Assembly: GCF_036711975.1 (NCBI RefSeq)
Contig: NC_091968.1
Coordinates: 15,004,001-15,068,000, forward strand
Length of the DNA: 64,000 nucleotides
Origin: Onthophagus taurus
Taxonomy: Eukaryota > Arthropoda > Insecta > Coleoptera > Scarabaeidae
Direction of reading: 5' to 3'
Below the pieces are notes generated by a model, which saw nothing but the letters and a program-made list of their open reading frames with translations, was not told the origin of the DNA and made no database searches. This document shows, one piece after another, positions 1-12,315 of the stretch; positions within the stretch are counted from its first letter, which is position 1, and each line of letters starts with the position of its first letter. A program made the position numbers and the translations under genes.

Positions 1-799
1 TTGGTAGCCAGTTCCTTTGTCTTTCAAAAAAAAATTAAAAAGGCGGACATTTTTTCAATGACTCCTGGATGGTAGTGGAACAACTGGAACAATGTTTCTT
101 TCCTAATTTTTGACTCACCCTGTGTATTAATCAAGTAATGGTATAGAAAGTGCTTACACCCTATATGAAAGACGTTTCTTTTATGAGCATTTTGTTTTTT
201 TATTCATTAATTTATCTCTAAAATTGTCCGAATTGAAGCTTTTTTGTTGAAACCTTGCATCGGTAAATCTGCAGAAGCTTTAGAAGCACAAAGATGTAAA
301 GAATGCGCTCAACAACTATATATGTAGATGTAGTCATTATATCACAAGTATTATATCACTTCCTTCTCTTCATTTCATCTTTGATGGCGTTTTAAGGACA
401 ACGTGCATTTCTCGGGGTTGACGACTAGAACGTGGAATAACCTCTCAGAGTTTCAGTTTAGCCAAGATATCCTCCGAGATCCGAAAATGATCCATTTTCT
501 TATTATGTTACAATAATTGTTTAAATCAACTATTAAATAGTACCTAATATATTTATTAAAAGAACTATTTTCACAAAAATAATTAGATAAATTTTACATC
601 AACTAATTTCTATTTTTAGTAGGAACTCTATCTTCTTACACCAAAAAACATAAATTGTTGATTAAATTATCGTGTGTTTCACTATCCTTATTTAGTAACC
701 TTTAACAGCCAATTACAAAAAACATAAACCCTCTTGTACTCCTTAAAAACAACACACAATTAACTACCTTAAATTTGTAGAATAGTGTAATTTACATAC
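1..799. other. No gene recognised
   Basis: AT-rich sequence. Bases 105-125 resemble the end of a transposon (GACTCACCCTGTGTA). The missing last exon of the odorant receptor would be expected here on the minus strand but could not be seen. Confidence 0.4.
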
Positions 800-1252
800 T
801 TTTGCTGCTGCTGCATGGGACATTTCACCGAATAATGGTATATCCGTAGTAAACATCCTTTGGCTCATACATAATAACAGTAAAAAGTATTTTCGTGTTG
901 AGATATCCGCATCATACCAATTCAGATCATAAACAGCTTCAGCCACACTACTTGCCTATTTCAAATAATATTTTAATATCGTTTTATTCCACAAATACTT
1001 ACAAGTACCGTTGAAGTAATTCTTTGTCCCATTGAATGGGTTAGAAGTAATGTTAAGAAGCTGACCATGGTCATGTAAAAGCTTATTAAATCCTTTTTCT
1101 AAAAATATTACTTCAATTAATTGAATTACTAACACTCAATAATCACTCGTACCAAAGCAAATCCGGTGGCAGAGGCAGTCAAAGAAAGTAAAATGAAAAT
1201 CTTTGTAGGTACAATAAAGCTACTAAAGAATTCTTTTACCATTTGAAAAATT
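800..1252 (-). CDS. Odorant receptor, C-terminal exons
   Basis: Three exons of an insect odorant receptor (7tm_6 family, a ligand-gated cation channel of olfactory neuron membranes). Exon 1252 to about 1140 follows an acceptor TTACAG and encodes a membrane segment ending ATGFALVR. Exon 1098-1003 encodes FLTLLLTHSMGQ and exon 955-800 encodes SSVAEAVYDLNWYD, the family's conserved C-terminal block; their donors are GTAAGT and GTATGT. The exon at 1252 starts with A, which completes an AG-ending codon at the end of the exon at 8272, so this is very probably the 3' half of the gene that begins at 9042. The donor of the first of these exons is uncertain (about 1130-1145). No last exon after 800 was found. 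The family call is secure, the exact exon ends less so. Confidence 0.72.
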
Positions 1253-1415
1253 CTGTAACCATAAAATAATACACAGTGTCGGTCAAAAGTGGGCAGCACA
1301 TATGCGATATCCATAGCGATCGTTCAATCTAAGTTGATTCGTCGAATTCTTTATACAGAAATAGGTTGGCTTTGACACAGATTTTTTTTTGTGATCTCGA
1401 TTTAATGGTAATGAT

Positions 1416-2235
1416 TAGGGCACGGAACTTTTGTAACGGAACGATACGATTTACCCCCTCCACTTGTTCTCCTAGAAAATAAGGTGGTGGGGTCAAGTCA
1501 ACTCACCTCATCGGTTGTTGTTGACGACCGACAATCGGTTTATTACACGTCAGTGTCAACTGTCAGTACGATTTGAAAATATTAAAAAAAAATATATTTT
1601 ATAACTTTAATTCAAACAAACAGGATCCGATTTGTAATATCAATCACAAATCGGATACGGATATAAAAATATTGCTGTTAACGTATATTGAAACAATCAT
1701 GCCTAAATTTTCATCTGTAAATGACGTTCTAGTTGACGTTAAAATGTGTTTGTACCTAGAAAATGATCTTTTAACATCACAACTTGTAAGTGGAGCATAA
1801 ATAAAATACTGAGCTATTGAACCATATTTTTCCTTAAGAGTTAAAGGTATATTGTTTTCGGCAATTTGTTGAACAATTTTCAAATCCGAACAACAATTTT
1901 ACCACAAAGTGAAACTAAAAACAATTCTTAAAAAAAAAAACTATAATACGAACTCAAACAGAACTCCAAATTCCAATTAAAGGTAACTAAAGAAAGATAA
2001 ATAGCAAATTTGACGAAATTATGCGAATGAAAAGCGTCGAATACTGCACATTTGAACAACAGTGAAATCGTACTGACAGTTGACAATGTTGACATTGATG
2101 CGCAATAAAGAACCGATCGTCGGTCGTCAATAACAACCGATCAGGTGAGTTGACTTGACGCCACCGACTCATTTTCTAGGAGAACAAGTGGAGGGGGTAA
2201 ATCGTATCGTACCGTTACAAAAGTTCCGGGCCCTA
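1416..2235. mobile_element. Non-autonomous hAT transposon
   Basis: The 820-base element is flanked by the perfect 8-base duplication GTAATGAT (1408-1415 and 2236-2243), the hAT hallmark. Inverted repeats of about 160 bases start TAGGGCACGGAAC on the left and end GTTCCGGGCCCTA on the right. It contains a scrap of hAT transposase at 1644-1883. It lies in the odorant receptor intron. Confidence 0.88.
1644..1883 (-). pseudogene. hAT transposase C-terminal fragment
   Basis: The frame encodes YAPLTSCDVKRSFSRYK and RTSFTDENL, matching the hAT C-terminal dimerisation domain. The catalytic core is missing, so the element depends on an enzyme supplied elsewhere. Confidence 0.8.
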
Positions 2236-2786
2236 GTAATGATATAAAGGTACAGAATATACTGACGAAGTGATAAATAATCCAAAGTCAGGGCCGGATC
2301 TAGCTGAACTTTCTACCCACTTAAATTCGATTTTGATGTTAGTACAAGAAAAAGACAAGGAAATCCAAACACTTAAGAAAAGTATGAATGCAAATGGGTA
2401 TGTTTCACAACCAAGTATTCCGTTTTCCGAAATTTCGTCACAGATGTATACAAGACATCAGAGTATACAAGACTAATGTAATAAACGTCACAGAAGACGT
2501 GATAGCAAATTTGGTGGCTAGTCAAGAGAGCGACAAAGATATCAGGGAATTAGAACGAAAAATTCTAGATGAAGAAGAACTCATTATGGGATAAGAATAT
2601 TCTATTTTAAACGATAAAGTGTAATGTAACACTCGCAGAACATCTTACCTGTGTATTTACTCCCTTAAACCCAGCACATCACATCCAGCATATTCGACCA
2701 TATACATATAGAGCAAAATATAAAAACAAGTAAAATTGCTACAAGTCCTACATCACCCAAAAAAATTCATGAAATAACCAATTCAT

Positions 2787-5345
2787 TTGGGATTTATGGG
2801 TGGATGTGAAGTGCGCGATTGGTCGTTTTTTCGTGTACTGTGTTTCTCGTTTTCTCCTGGTAAAATAGATCCACTAGTTATGTTTTTACAAAAATTGGCC
2901 TCATTACGAGATTCCATCTCTGAGTCAACTACTATTGTAATTACCGGCGATTTTAACTTACCCTCAATATCCTGGCGTCAGGCTGAATCTGGAATTCTTG
3001 AGCCGTTTGGTGATGTCGATCCGCGCTCTGGGCAATTTTTAGAAACTTTTGTTTATTGTAATTTAATTCAATTCAACAACGTACTTAACGATAATTTGAG
3101 AATTCTTGACTTCGTCTTATGTAGCAGTGATTCTGTGCGTGAAATTGTATCTTGCCGAGATCCACTGGTTGATGCGGATCGGCACCATCCGGCGGTCGAA
3201 TTTTCTGTCGTTAATGTTCGATTAAATGTTATTCAGGATGGTCTTACTGTTAAATACTTGTACAAAAAAGCTGATTATGTAACGCTTAATAATGCCCTTT
3301 GCGCGGTGGATTGATCTGAGCGCTTTGCTGGGTTACGAGTTGAGGGTGTTGTTGATGCTTTTTATAGTATTGTCTGCGACCTTGTCAACACTCATGTCCC
3401 GCACCGTTCGGTGTCGAGGCGCCGTTTTCACTCGTGGTATTCTGCATCCACGGTGAGAGTCGTTCGTGAAAAGCTTAAGTTTCATCGTAAGTGGAAAAGA
3501 TTTCAAAATTACCATGTTTATTTATCCTGTTCGATCCTACGTAAGCGTTCCAAAATGTTGATTAAATCGGATTTTGACAATTACTTGCAGTCAATGCAGG
3601 CTGTCATGGTGGAATGCCCAGATAGTTTGTGGTCTTTTGTAAAAAACAGATGAGGTGGATGCGCGGGTATCCCTACCGTAATGAAACTTGGTAACGATTT
3701 TGCAGATAATGTACAAGATATTTGTTCCCTTTTCGCACGTCAGTTCGGTGCGGCTTTCATTCGCAGTAATATTTCTAATTTCTCTAATGTTGGTTCTGAG
3801 GGTGTACGGCCGTGATTTGGTAAAGAGGACGTATTCTTAATCGTCTCTCTTTCTTTGGAAACTGACTCTTTCCCAGTTCAGTGGAAGAGGGGGTTTGTGC
3901 TGCCGATTTTTAAATCTGACGACCTATATCTATTTTGTCATTGATATCCAAGGTATTTGAAAGAATCGTATATTCCCAACTATTTAACTTTTTGGAACCC
4001 TATCTGATCACGGAACAACATGACTTTTTTCCCGGAAGATCGGTTGAAACTAATTTAATTTCTTATACTAATTACATTCATAACTCTCTTAATTGTTCTA
4101 ATCAGGTAGATGCAATCTATACTGCTTTTAGCAAAGCCTTTGACAAGATTGATCACAACATTTTAATGCATAAGTGAAGCCGATTTAATGTTCCGCAAGG
4201 ACTCTTGTCGTGGTTGGGATCGTACGTCACGGGTCCGTGCCAGGCCGTGAGACTTGGTAGTGAGCTCTTCTTTCGGTGCAGCTTCCTGGGGCGTTCCCCA
4301 GAAAAGTCACCTTGGTCCAATTGTATTTCTAGCATATATTAATGATATATCTACGTGTTTTCACCATACAAAATTATTGTTATATGCTGACGATTGCAAC
4401 ATTTTTTTGAATGTTACGAGTACCCGTGACTGTGAAAATCTTCTGAGTGATCTGGACCGGTTCCAATAATATTGCGCTGATAATAGCCTTTTTCTCAATT
4501 ACAATAAGTGTTCTACAATCACATTTACGCGTAAACGTTACCCACTGAACCATACTTACCGTTTGGGAACTGCTGCACTCGTTTCGTGTGACCACATTAA
4601 CGATCTTGGTGTTATTCTTGACAGCAGGCCTATGTTTAATTTACACCTGGATTTTATTGTTAATAAGGCTTTGAGGAGATTGGGTTTTGTGATTAGGTTA
4701 TGTCGTCTGTTCACGAACATTCAATGCATTAAATCGCTTTACATGGCCTTCGTCAGCAGTGTCCTTGGGTACGCGTCGACGGTGTGGAACCCTCAGTATG
4801 CTGCACATATCAATCGCATTGAATACGTTCAACGACGATTTGTAAGGTAATTAGCGCACAAAACGTTTTTACCTTACTGTGATTACTTTCAACGGTGTAG
4901 AGTACTAGGATTTTATACACTGCGGCAGCGAAGACTGAGCTCTGATTTATTTTTTTTGTAAATTGGTCAACAATTTCTTGGATGCTTCAGATTTGGTGGG
5001 TAAATTATGTTTTTATGTCCCTCCTTATCAAACGCGTGGAGAATTATTGTTTAGGATTGGTCGCTCATCTTCAAATATTCATCTTAATTCTCCTTTAGTC
5101 CGGATAATGAATACGCACGACTCTCATTGTCATGTGGATATTTTTAATATATCTATTGTCCTAATATTGATACTACGAGTAATTTAATGGATTGTTATTA
5201 AATGTATAATTTTTGTGGATTGTTGTCAGTATTAGTATTAGTAACGATGATAGTTACGAATGATCGTTTAATAATGTTTGTTGTTATTGCTAGTGGATGC
5301 CGCTATAGGGGGTTTCCCTGTTGGGATTCCAAACAAATAAATAAT
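2787..5345 (+). pseudogene. Degenerate Jockey/CR1-type LINE
   Basis: An apurinic-type endonuclease region (ITGDFNLPSISW near 2945, ending DADRHHPAVEF) is followed by reverse transcriptase pieces: LISKVFERIVYSQLF, AFSKAFDKIDHNIL, VPQ..SHLGPIVFLAYIND, and the catalytic LLLYADDCNIF near 4375. The C-terminal thumb region is at 4563-4850 (GYASTVWNPQY). Stops and frame changes break the frame at least six times. The 3' end is a short AATAAATAA-rich tail at about 5340. It is dead and inserted antisense in the odorant receptor intron. Confidence 0.85.
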
Positions 5346-5364
5346 TAAAAATAAAATAAATTAA

Positions 5365-5636
5365 GTAAGAAGAAAGCTCCTGGTCATGACCTCATAACAA
5401 ATATTATCTCAATGAACCTCCCAAGAAAACATTATGCTTACCTGGCCAGCTTATTCAATAAAACATGCTAATATACTATTACTCCATAAACCAGATAAAT
5501 TCAAATCTAAACTAGAAAGCTATAGGCTAATTAGTTTATTATGCACGTTATTAAAGCTCCTTGAGACGATTATAAAAAAGAGATTGCTGTATGAGTTAAA
5601 TAGACAACAGATATTATCACCTTTTCCCGCGTGAGC
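5365..5636 (+). pseudogene. LINE reverse transcriptase fragment
   Basis: Short reverse transcriptase N-terminal piece: KKAPGHDLITN near 5368, then in another frame HKPDKFKSKLESYRLISLL and LLKLLETIIKKRLL. It resembles Jockey-clade RT, has stops, and is cut off at about 5636 by unrelated sequence. Confidence 0.7.
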
Positions 5637-5949
5637 AGATTGAAAGATCCTGAGAAGGACAACATTGTGGCTGTGGAAGAGGAGCTGGCAGACGGGATGG
5701 AAACAGAGATGCTTCCACCCTGTGGCGTTGCACATATTCCCTGCCACATTGATTTTACTTACTTTTTCAAAGATCAAGAAATCCGTTATTTTACGTTACT
5801 ATGTATAAGTTCATTTTTTTTATTGATTGAACAGACTTCAGCAAAAAAGGAAGTCAATTTCTTTTATTTTACAAATACAAAATCTTGTTCTAAAAATACT
5901 GGTTATATTATTTTTATAATATGTGAAAAAACCCCCACACACCCAAAGA

Positions 5950-6880
5950 GGTAGACGAGGCGACTCTCGTCAACCTAGATCCATTGCTGGACGAATCATT
6001 TTGGAAACGCCCCCTCGTAAAATAGCTTTGGCTAAGGCTACCACCCCACCAAAGTAATGGATCTTTGCAAAGGTGATGTATTTACTTCTGGGGACGAATT
6101 GAGGGTGGTTCACTACAATTGCCACCCTCTATCAACACCTATATATGATGACTAACGCGATAGCACTGATCCTGATCCTGATGCTCGAGGATTCAGTGGA
6201 CTTAAAGGCTCTATTTTCAGCTGCCTTGGTAGTGACAAAATAAGAACAGCCATTTACATGCCTACGTCCAGGCCTTTCTGCTGCCACAGCATACAAGAGG
6301 GGACATAACGACTGTTAGAATTCGTTGTACTGTCAATCGTAGCGATACGGATATCACGTTGGCTTCAGTTTACCTTCCGTTCGAGGGCCCGGCCCCTTCT
6401 CAGGAGTAGCTGAGTCTGGCCGAGGACGCCAGTAACTGGAATCTCGTCATAGGCTGTGATTTCAATGCGCACTCCGTATTCTGGGGCTGTGCCGAGGACA
6501 ACAGCAGGGTTAAGTCACTTTTATTCAGCTTTATTTTCAGCAGCAATCTTGATTTACTTAATCGGGGCTCAGAGCCAACCTTTGTTACTGCCAGAGGTCA
6601 ATCAGTGATTGATATTACCTTGGCCTCGATGAGTATTTCACATGAATTCCACAACTGGAAAGTCTCTGACTTGGTTTCAATGTCAGACCACAGGTGGATC
6701 ACTTTTGATCTAGGTATAAAAAAGTTCGGGAAAAACCTGAAGCGAAACCCCAGGAACACTGACGTGAACAAGTTCAAATCGGTGTTATCAGGGTATTTGA
6801 GTGATATAAGGTTAATCCATCCCAATTTGAGCAGGGGTATTGAGGAACGATCATTGATCTTGACAGATTCTTGACGATTC
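5950..6880 (+). pseudogene. LINE endonuclease fragment (R1/I type)
   Basis: The end of a first open frame is followed by an endonuclease domain. The clearest blocks are at 6440-6610 (GCDFNAHSVFWGC and SSNLDLLNRGSEPTFVT) and SMSDHRWITFDLG near 6685. This arrangement is typical of the R1/I group. No polymerase domain follows; another LINE piece begins after 6885. Confidence 0.75.
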
Positions 6881-6899
6881 TGAATGCACATTCTAATTT

Positions 6900-7208
6900 A
6901 CACCTCGTTACTTCGCCCAATGGTGATGTATGCCTGTGAGATATAGGGAAATGCGGCAGAATCAAATCGGAAAAAAGTGTGCACTACAAAATAAGATACT
7001 TAGAATAGCTGTGGACGCCGAATGGTTTATCACAAACAAGAAACTACACAACGAATTGGGCATTAAAACGATTCAAGAGTTTATTTCAACGAAAACCAAA
7101 AGTTCGACGAATGGTTACGCATGTGTGAATCAACAGAACTCTATAATTTGGGCAGAAGAAATATTGACAGATGATTGCAACGGAGATTATCCGAAGATCT
7201 ATACTTAA
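6900..7208 (+). pseudogene. Jockey-type LINE C-terminal fragment
   Basis: Encodes ALQNKILRIAVDAEWF and LHNELGIKTIQEFI, the conserved tail of Jockey-clade reverse transcriptases. No active site remains. Confidence 0.7.
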
Positions 7209-7311
7209 TGTAAATTATATTTCCTCTATGCCAACCCCACCCAACCCACAAGGTGCTTAGGAGAGTGAAGGCGACTCAAGAATTAAAACAAAAAGAAACT
7301 ATTTTAAAAAT

Positions 7312-7915
7312 ATGAAGAAATACATTAAAAAAGCTTTGCAAAATTGTATTAGTTGCTTTGAGCACAATCGAATTGAGCAAAAGGTGAAAGAGGGTTATTT
7401 ATACAATATTGATAAAGGAGAAATTCCTAGGCAGACTTTACATTTAGACCATCTGGGACCTTTAGAAAAAACAATTGCAAGGAACCAACATATTTTGGCA
7501 ATGATTGAAAAAAACAAAAACAGAAGAAACATTAAATATATTGCAAAGATTATTCAAAATTTTTGGATATCTGGATTTATATATATAAATATAAATGATA
7601 TAGAATTAGAACAAGTGGCAGTAAGAACACTGAGGGGAAATGGGCAAATTGAGAAGTATAACTGAATAGTTTTACCATCATTATTAAAATTAGTAGAAGA
7701 TAAACTTGAAACATGAGACGACCAAGCATTAACAGATGTATAAATAGCTATTAACTCGACTTGGCAGAAGAGTACCGGTAAGATACCATCGGAAATCATG
7801 ATGTAGTACAAGCTCAGAACAAGAGAATCGTCTACTATACCAGAACAAATAAAAGAAGAAGCTGACATAAAAAATTATATCCAGGTTAGAGAAAAAGTAC
7901 GAGAAGAGACAGCGG
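7312..7915 (+). pseudogene. Ty3/gypsy integrase fragment
   Basis: A decayed integrase: CISCFEHNRIEQK (zinc-binding region), TLHLDHLGPLEKT (first catalytic Asp), and RGNGQIEKYN (third catalytic region) with several stops. It is the same lineage as the gypsy copy at 11440, which has MDHLGPLETT in the same place. Confidence 0.75.
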
Positions 7916-8271
7916 TTTGGGTGTGGTTCGAAACGATTAAGATAGTTTATCGTAATTTTTTGTTTAATAAAGTTGTTATTGTAAACAAGGTTTTGTTTGA
8001 TTGATTACTGACCGTTCAGCCATAAGCTTACACAACAAATAAATTGATAACTGCTAACGGAAAGTGAGAATCACAAAAACTAGGAAACGAAAAGACAGAA
8101 AAAAATAACATCGAAAGATCGAGATGAACATCCCATATAAACAAAATTTCAGAACCGTGAGTATAATGGAACTGTAGGCAATAGGGTGTTGCTGACTTTT
8201 TGATGGACACCGTATATGATACGTTATATGATAAAGAATAACAAATAGATTCCTCGGAGATTAATACATAC

Positions 8272-9042
8272 CTGAATAAATCTTGATGATATATAACTAC
8301 AGGGCGCAACATTTTTAAATTTCTTTTCGTATTTCGCGTCAAATATATATTTCCAATGATTTCCTTAATATTTTCAACACGCAAAAGCAATCTTTCCACT
8401 GAATACCAATACAATAAACACATAAATAATAAAACATTTAGTACAAATCGTATCGTGTACATTTGAAATATCATCATTAATGTTATTTCCCAATGTTTTA
8501 AATCAAAAGGAAAGTAATACTGTAAGTAGCAAACAATCTTCAACACGTTTCAGTTTAGCACAATCTCCATCGGTCATAATAAAGAGTGTCATGAGAAATA
8601 CTACAAGAAATCCTCCATAACGGACAATTTTCAATGATATTTTCGTATTTGTCTCAACTAATTTAACTTTTTCCGGAGTACCTAATTCAATAAAGTCGCT
8701 CAAAACTTTAATCATTTTAAATAAAACGTGTCGATGACGCAATGTTTGGATGATACAAACAACAAATAATGCTCCCATTAGACTAAACTGCATATGAAAT
8801 AAACATTTTTCCAATTTCGTCTTGTAATCTGAAATAATAACGATGATAATATTTCTCATCGATATCATTACATAACACTTACTTATCATTTCTAATATTA
8901 ATGGGTAACTAACCCACACTGTATTCACAGCAATCAAATTTGTTGCGCTGAGAAAGTTACGAAGGAAATTCTGTGAGGTGGGCCAACAATTATGTTTACG
9001 GAAACGTTGTTCCAAAAGATAAAAACTTGGTGTTTTCTTCAT
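8272..9042 (-). CDS. Odorant receptor, N-terminal exons (one apparent frameshift)
   Basis: Exon 1 (9042-8883) starts at an ATG and ends at donor GTAAGT. A 54-base intron (8829-8882) follows. The next exon(s), 8828-8272, carry hydrophobic segments and the motifs YYFPFDLKHWE and VVIYHQDLF, typical of the first four membrane helices and second loop of insect odorant receptors. The exon ends TTC AG at donor GTATGT and joins in phase to the exon at 1252. Near 8545 the reading frame shifts by one base between GDCAKLK and YLQYYFPFD; no plausible intron explains this, so the gene may be a pseudogene, or this could be an assembly error. The 478 bases upstream (9043-9520) are AT-rich, without a gene, and would hold the promoter. 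Confidence 0.7.
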
Positions 9043-9529
9043 ATTGAATGCTACTGGTCGGTAATTATGGGGACGAATGGAAAAGTTTGTGTAGAGACTT
9101 TCAATACATATGATTAAATGTTCGATTATGAAAATCGATTTTTACCCTTCCTTCCGCTTCGTTAATTATGGATGTGACCTTTAGATACTTTTAAAGAGGT
9201 TCACTTGGTACACAATCGGTTAAAGTAAATGATTCTATAATGATTCTATGATTCTATTATAATATATCTATAATTATAATAAATTTGATCACAGTCTTCT
9301 CCAAAGTTAATAATTAGTGAGTCGATTATTTCATCAAAGCAGTGTTATAAACTCTTCTTCTATTATCCCGATGTGTTCATATCGCTTTTAATATTAACAA
9401 ATGAAGTTATTTAAATTCAAACTAGAACTTAGTGTTAGACATTCGGGTTAAGCAGTGCGTTTTTGAAAAAATGTTTGTCGTTTCTTATGCCATGTTGCAA
9501 CCTTCTTCAGAAGCAACTTCGACGTGACG

Positions 9530-11232
9530 AAATCGGTGAAAATTTCTCGCCGTTCAAAACACCAAGACCAGACGGTATTATACCTGCCCTTTTACAATGA
9601 GGCTTGGATGATTTAGTACCTTACCTAGTGGGAATCTTCCAAGCATGCCTGACGCTGCGCTATATACCCAGTCGGTGGCGTGAGGTCACAGTGAACTTCA
9701 TACCAAAACGGGGTCTTCACACCGAAATCGTTTAGCCTAATCAGTCTCTCCTCCTTTCATTTGAAAACTTTGGAAAGACTGTGTCATCGCTACATCAGAG
9801 ATTTCTGTCTTCCAACTAAACCAGTAAATCCTAATCAACACGCTTACACAAGTTCACACTAACGGCTCTTCACTCAGTGACCAGCTTTGTTGGTGGAGCG
9901 CTGGACCTAAAAGAGTCCGCCCTGGGTGTTTTCATAGATATAAAGGGAGCTTTTGATAAAACAACTTTCTTCTGGTATTAACGATGCCTTGTTAGAGCAT
10001 AATGTTCTACCGACTCTTTGTGGTTGGATTGAGAACACTCTTAAACATAGGATAGTTAAGCTTAGGGCTGGCGATGTCAGTCTCCAAGGAGGAGTTACTC
10101 GAGGCTGTCCACAACGAGGTGTACTATCCCCACTTTTGTGGAACCTTACCCTGGATAGCCTCTTGAAACGCTTCGCTGAAGCCAACTTTACTACAGTTGG
10201 TTACGCAGATGATTTAACCATTCTCGTCAAAGGCAAGTACATAAACATGCTTTTTGATAGGATGCAAGTAGCTCTCAAATTGATAAAGACTTGGTGTGAC
10301 GAACAAAGACTCTCTGTGAATCCTAAGAAGACAGAGTTGATTCTTTTCACACGGATGAGGAAGTTTGGCAAGCCCAGAATGCCATCCCTTGCCAATACTT
10401 CATTGGTATTGTCAAAAGAAGACAAATATCTGGGCATCACACTTGACAATAAAATGACATGGAGAGTTGTGTTACGTTGCATTCGGTCAATGCCGGAGGG
10501 CTATAGGTAAGACATGGGGTTTGTCACCCAAAAATGCCCTCTGGATTTATACGGCTGTAATCCGACCTATGCTTACATATGGTGCAGTAGTATGGTGGTC
10601 AAACACCTTACATTCTACATCCACTGCTGCACTTAAAAGTACACAGACTTGCGTGTTTGCATGTTACAGGTGCGCTGCGGACTACCCCCACTGCAGCCAT
10701 GGCAAACATGTCGAACCTAACGCCACTTCATTTGTTCATTCAAGAGGTGGCACTGGTAACCATGATTCGACTGCGAGCAGCAAAAATTCTAATGGGTGAG
10801 AGATATAGCAAAAATGCCATTCTCTGGAATGAAATGGTGGACTACTCACCAATTCTGGAATGTAGAACGGACTTCACACACCTACAACACATTTTTACGA
10901 AGAAATATCTCACCCACCCAAGTTCCACAGAAGTAGAGGTAAACAACAGCCTTAAAATCTACACTGATGGTTCAAGGAGACGGGAAGGAGCTGGAGCCGG
11001 AGTCTTCTCGTACGATTTCCGACTCCACGTATCTGAACCTCTAGGTAAAAGTACCACCGTCATACAGGCGGAGTTAATCGCCATACAACTTGCCGCTAAC
11101 GTTATTGTCAGATCCAACTTGGTAGGTAAGATTTTTACAATTTACACTGACAGTAGACCGATAATCGCTCCGTCCAGTAGTGTAAGAATGCCAGTTCTAG
11201 ACCGGAAGTTAATCCTGCCAATTCTGCGGTGA
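9530..11232 (+). pseudogene. Degenerate LINE with RNase H (I/R1/LOA group)
   Basis: Reverse transcriptase blocks run from TPRPDGIIPALLQ near 9565 through RGCPQRGVLSPLLWNLTLD and the catalytic VGYADDLTIL near 10200, then SVNPKKTELILFTR. A C-terminal RNase H follows at 10940-11200 (LKIYTDGSRREGAGAG-like block, AELIAIQLAA, IYTDSRPII). RT plus RNase H points to the I/R1/LOA group. Frameshifts at about 9950 and 10470-10660 and several stops show it is inactive. Confidence 0.85.
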
Positions 11233-11439
11233 CGTCACGTCTCAATGTAGTAAGTATAGGGAGCGGTGCCAACTGTAGTTTGGGGAAAAAAAAATAGGTT
11301 GGTATTAAAAGTAACTATAAAATAAACAGAAAAATTTAAATACAATGGCGCCACCTAAATTTGAATGTGGTGAATAAATAAAACACAAAGTTAATAAATA
11401 AAAATTAATATATTTATTTTAAAACACAATTTCTTTTCT

Positions 11440-12315
11440 TCAATTTTTTTTAACATCGACCCTAATATATTTAAACATATTAAAGGCACTGAACCTCTGA
11501 TGATCGAAGATGCATCTTTCATCGCTGTGGCCTTCTTTTGGCCACTTCTTTGGCCCTTCTGTCATACCAAATCTCTCAACATCATATCGATCATGGTTTT
11601 TAACGGTTACAATCTTGTAAGGTCCCAAGAATTTGGATTTAAACTTACCGCAATTTACGAATTGGGTTCGTTTTATAACGATGAGATCACCACACTTGTA
11701 CTGTGTTGAAGATTTTCTCTTTTTATTAAATTGTTTTCTGTTTTCGTCTTGGATCTTCAGTATGTTTTTCTTTGCTAATTTTCTGGATTCTTCTCGGGTT
11801 TCTACAAAAGTTTTTAGGTATTCGTCCTCGATTATTTCCTTTAATCTGATATCGTCTTTGTGTTTCAAAAATACTCCAAATAGGATTTCACCTGGACTAG
11901 TTCGAATACTTCTCTGATCCGTTTTATTTAAGAATAGTTGCACTTTACCGACATGTTTAAACCATGTTGACTCGTCATTGACAGTTAATTTAGTTAATAT
12001 CGGTATTATTATACGGTTGATCCTCTCAACTTGTCCGTTGGCTCTTGGAACACCGGTAGTTATGTGGGTTAATTGAACATTTTCATCTCGACAATAAGCC
12101 CTGAACCTTTCTGCCGTGAAAGCTGTACCTCTATCGGCGACAATATGCTCGGGATTACCAAATATCATCTTCTGTTGTTCCAATTTGCTAATAGTTTCTT
12201 CCGTTGTAACAGTTTTGGTAGGATATAGCCACACAAATTTGGTAAAACTATCAATGATTACCAGCAAATACTTATAGCCTTTAGCCGTAGTTTCAAGTGG
12301 TCCTAGATGATCCAT
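11440..12315 (-). pseudogene. gypsy integrase
   Basis: The integrase core has the DDE pattern: MDHLGPLETT and VIIDSFTKFVWLYP (first Asp), IVADRGTAFTAERF (second Asp), GVPRANGQVERINR (Glu). The C-terminal region YKCGDLIVIKRTQ...FLGPYKIV is the usual gypsy tail. The frame itself is open for 291 codons, but it is separated by a frameshift from the upstream zinc-binding part. Confidence 0.88.

Larger units (their letters stand above)
1253..8271 (-). other. Giant transposon-filled intron of the odorant receptor gene
   Basis: About 7.0 kb separates exon donor 8271 from acceptor 1253, whereas the gene's other introns are about 40 to 60 bases. The interval holds a hAT MITE, three or four LINE fragments and a gypsy integrase fragment, all on the opposite strand from the receptor. 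Stretches 2236-2786 and 7916-8030 show nothing recognisable beyond short open frames. Confidence 0.6.

Noticed and set aside
8028-8271. Continuation of the odorant receptor exon past 8272
   Set aside because: A strong donor CAG/GTATGT ends the exon there and the sequence beyond loses family similarity.
11233-11440. 3' LTR of the gypsy element
   Set aside because: Only a short AATAAAACAC-rich stretch resembles the 5' LTR; TG/CA borders could not be defined.
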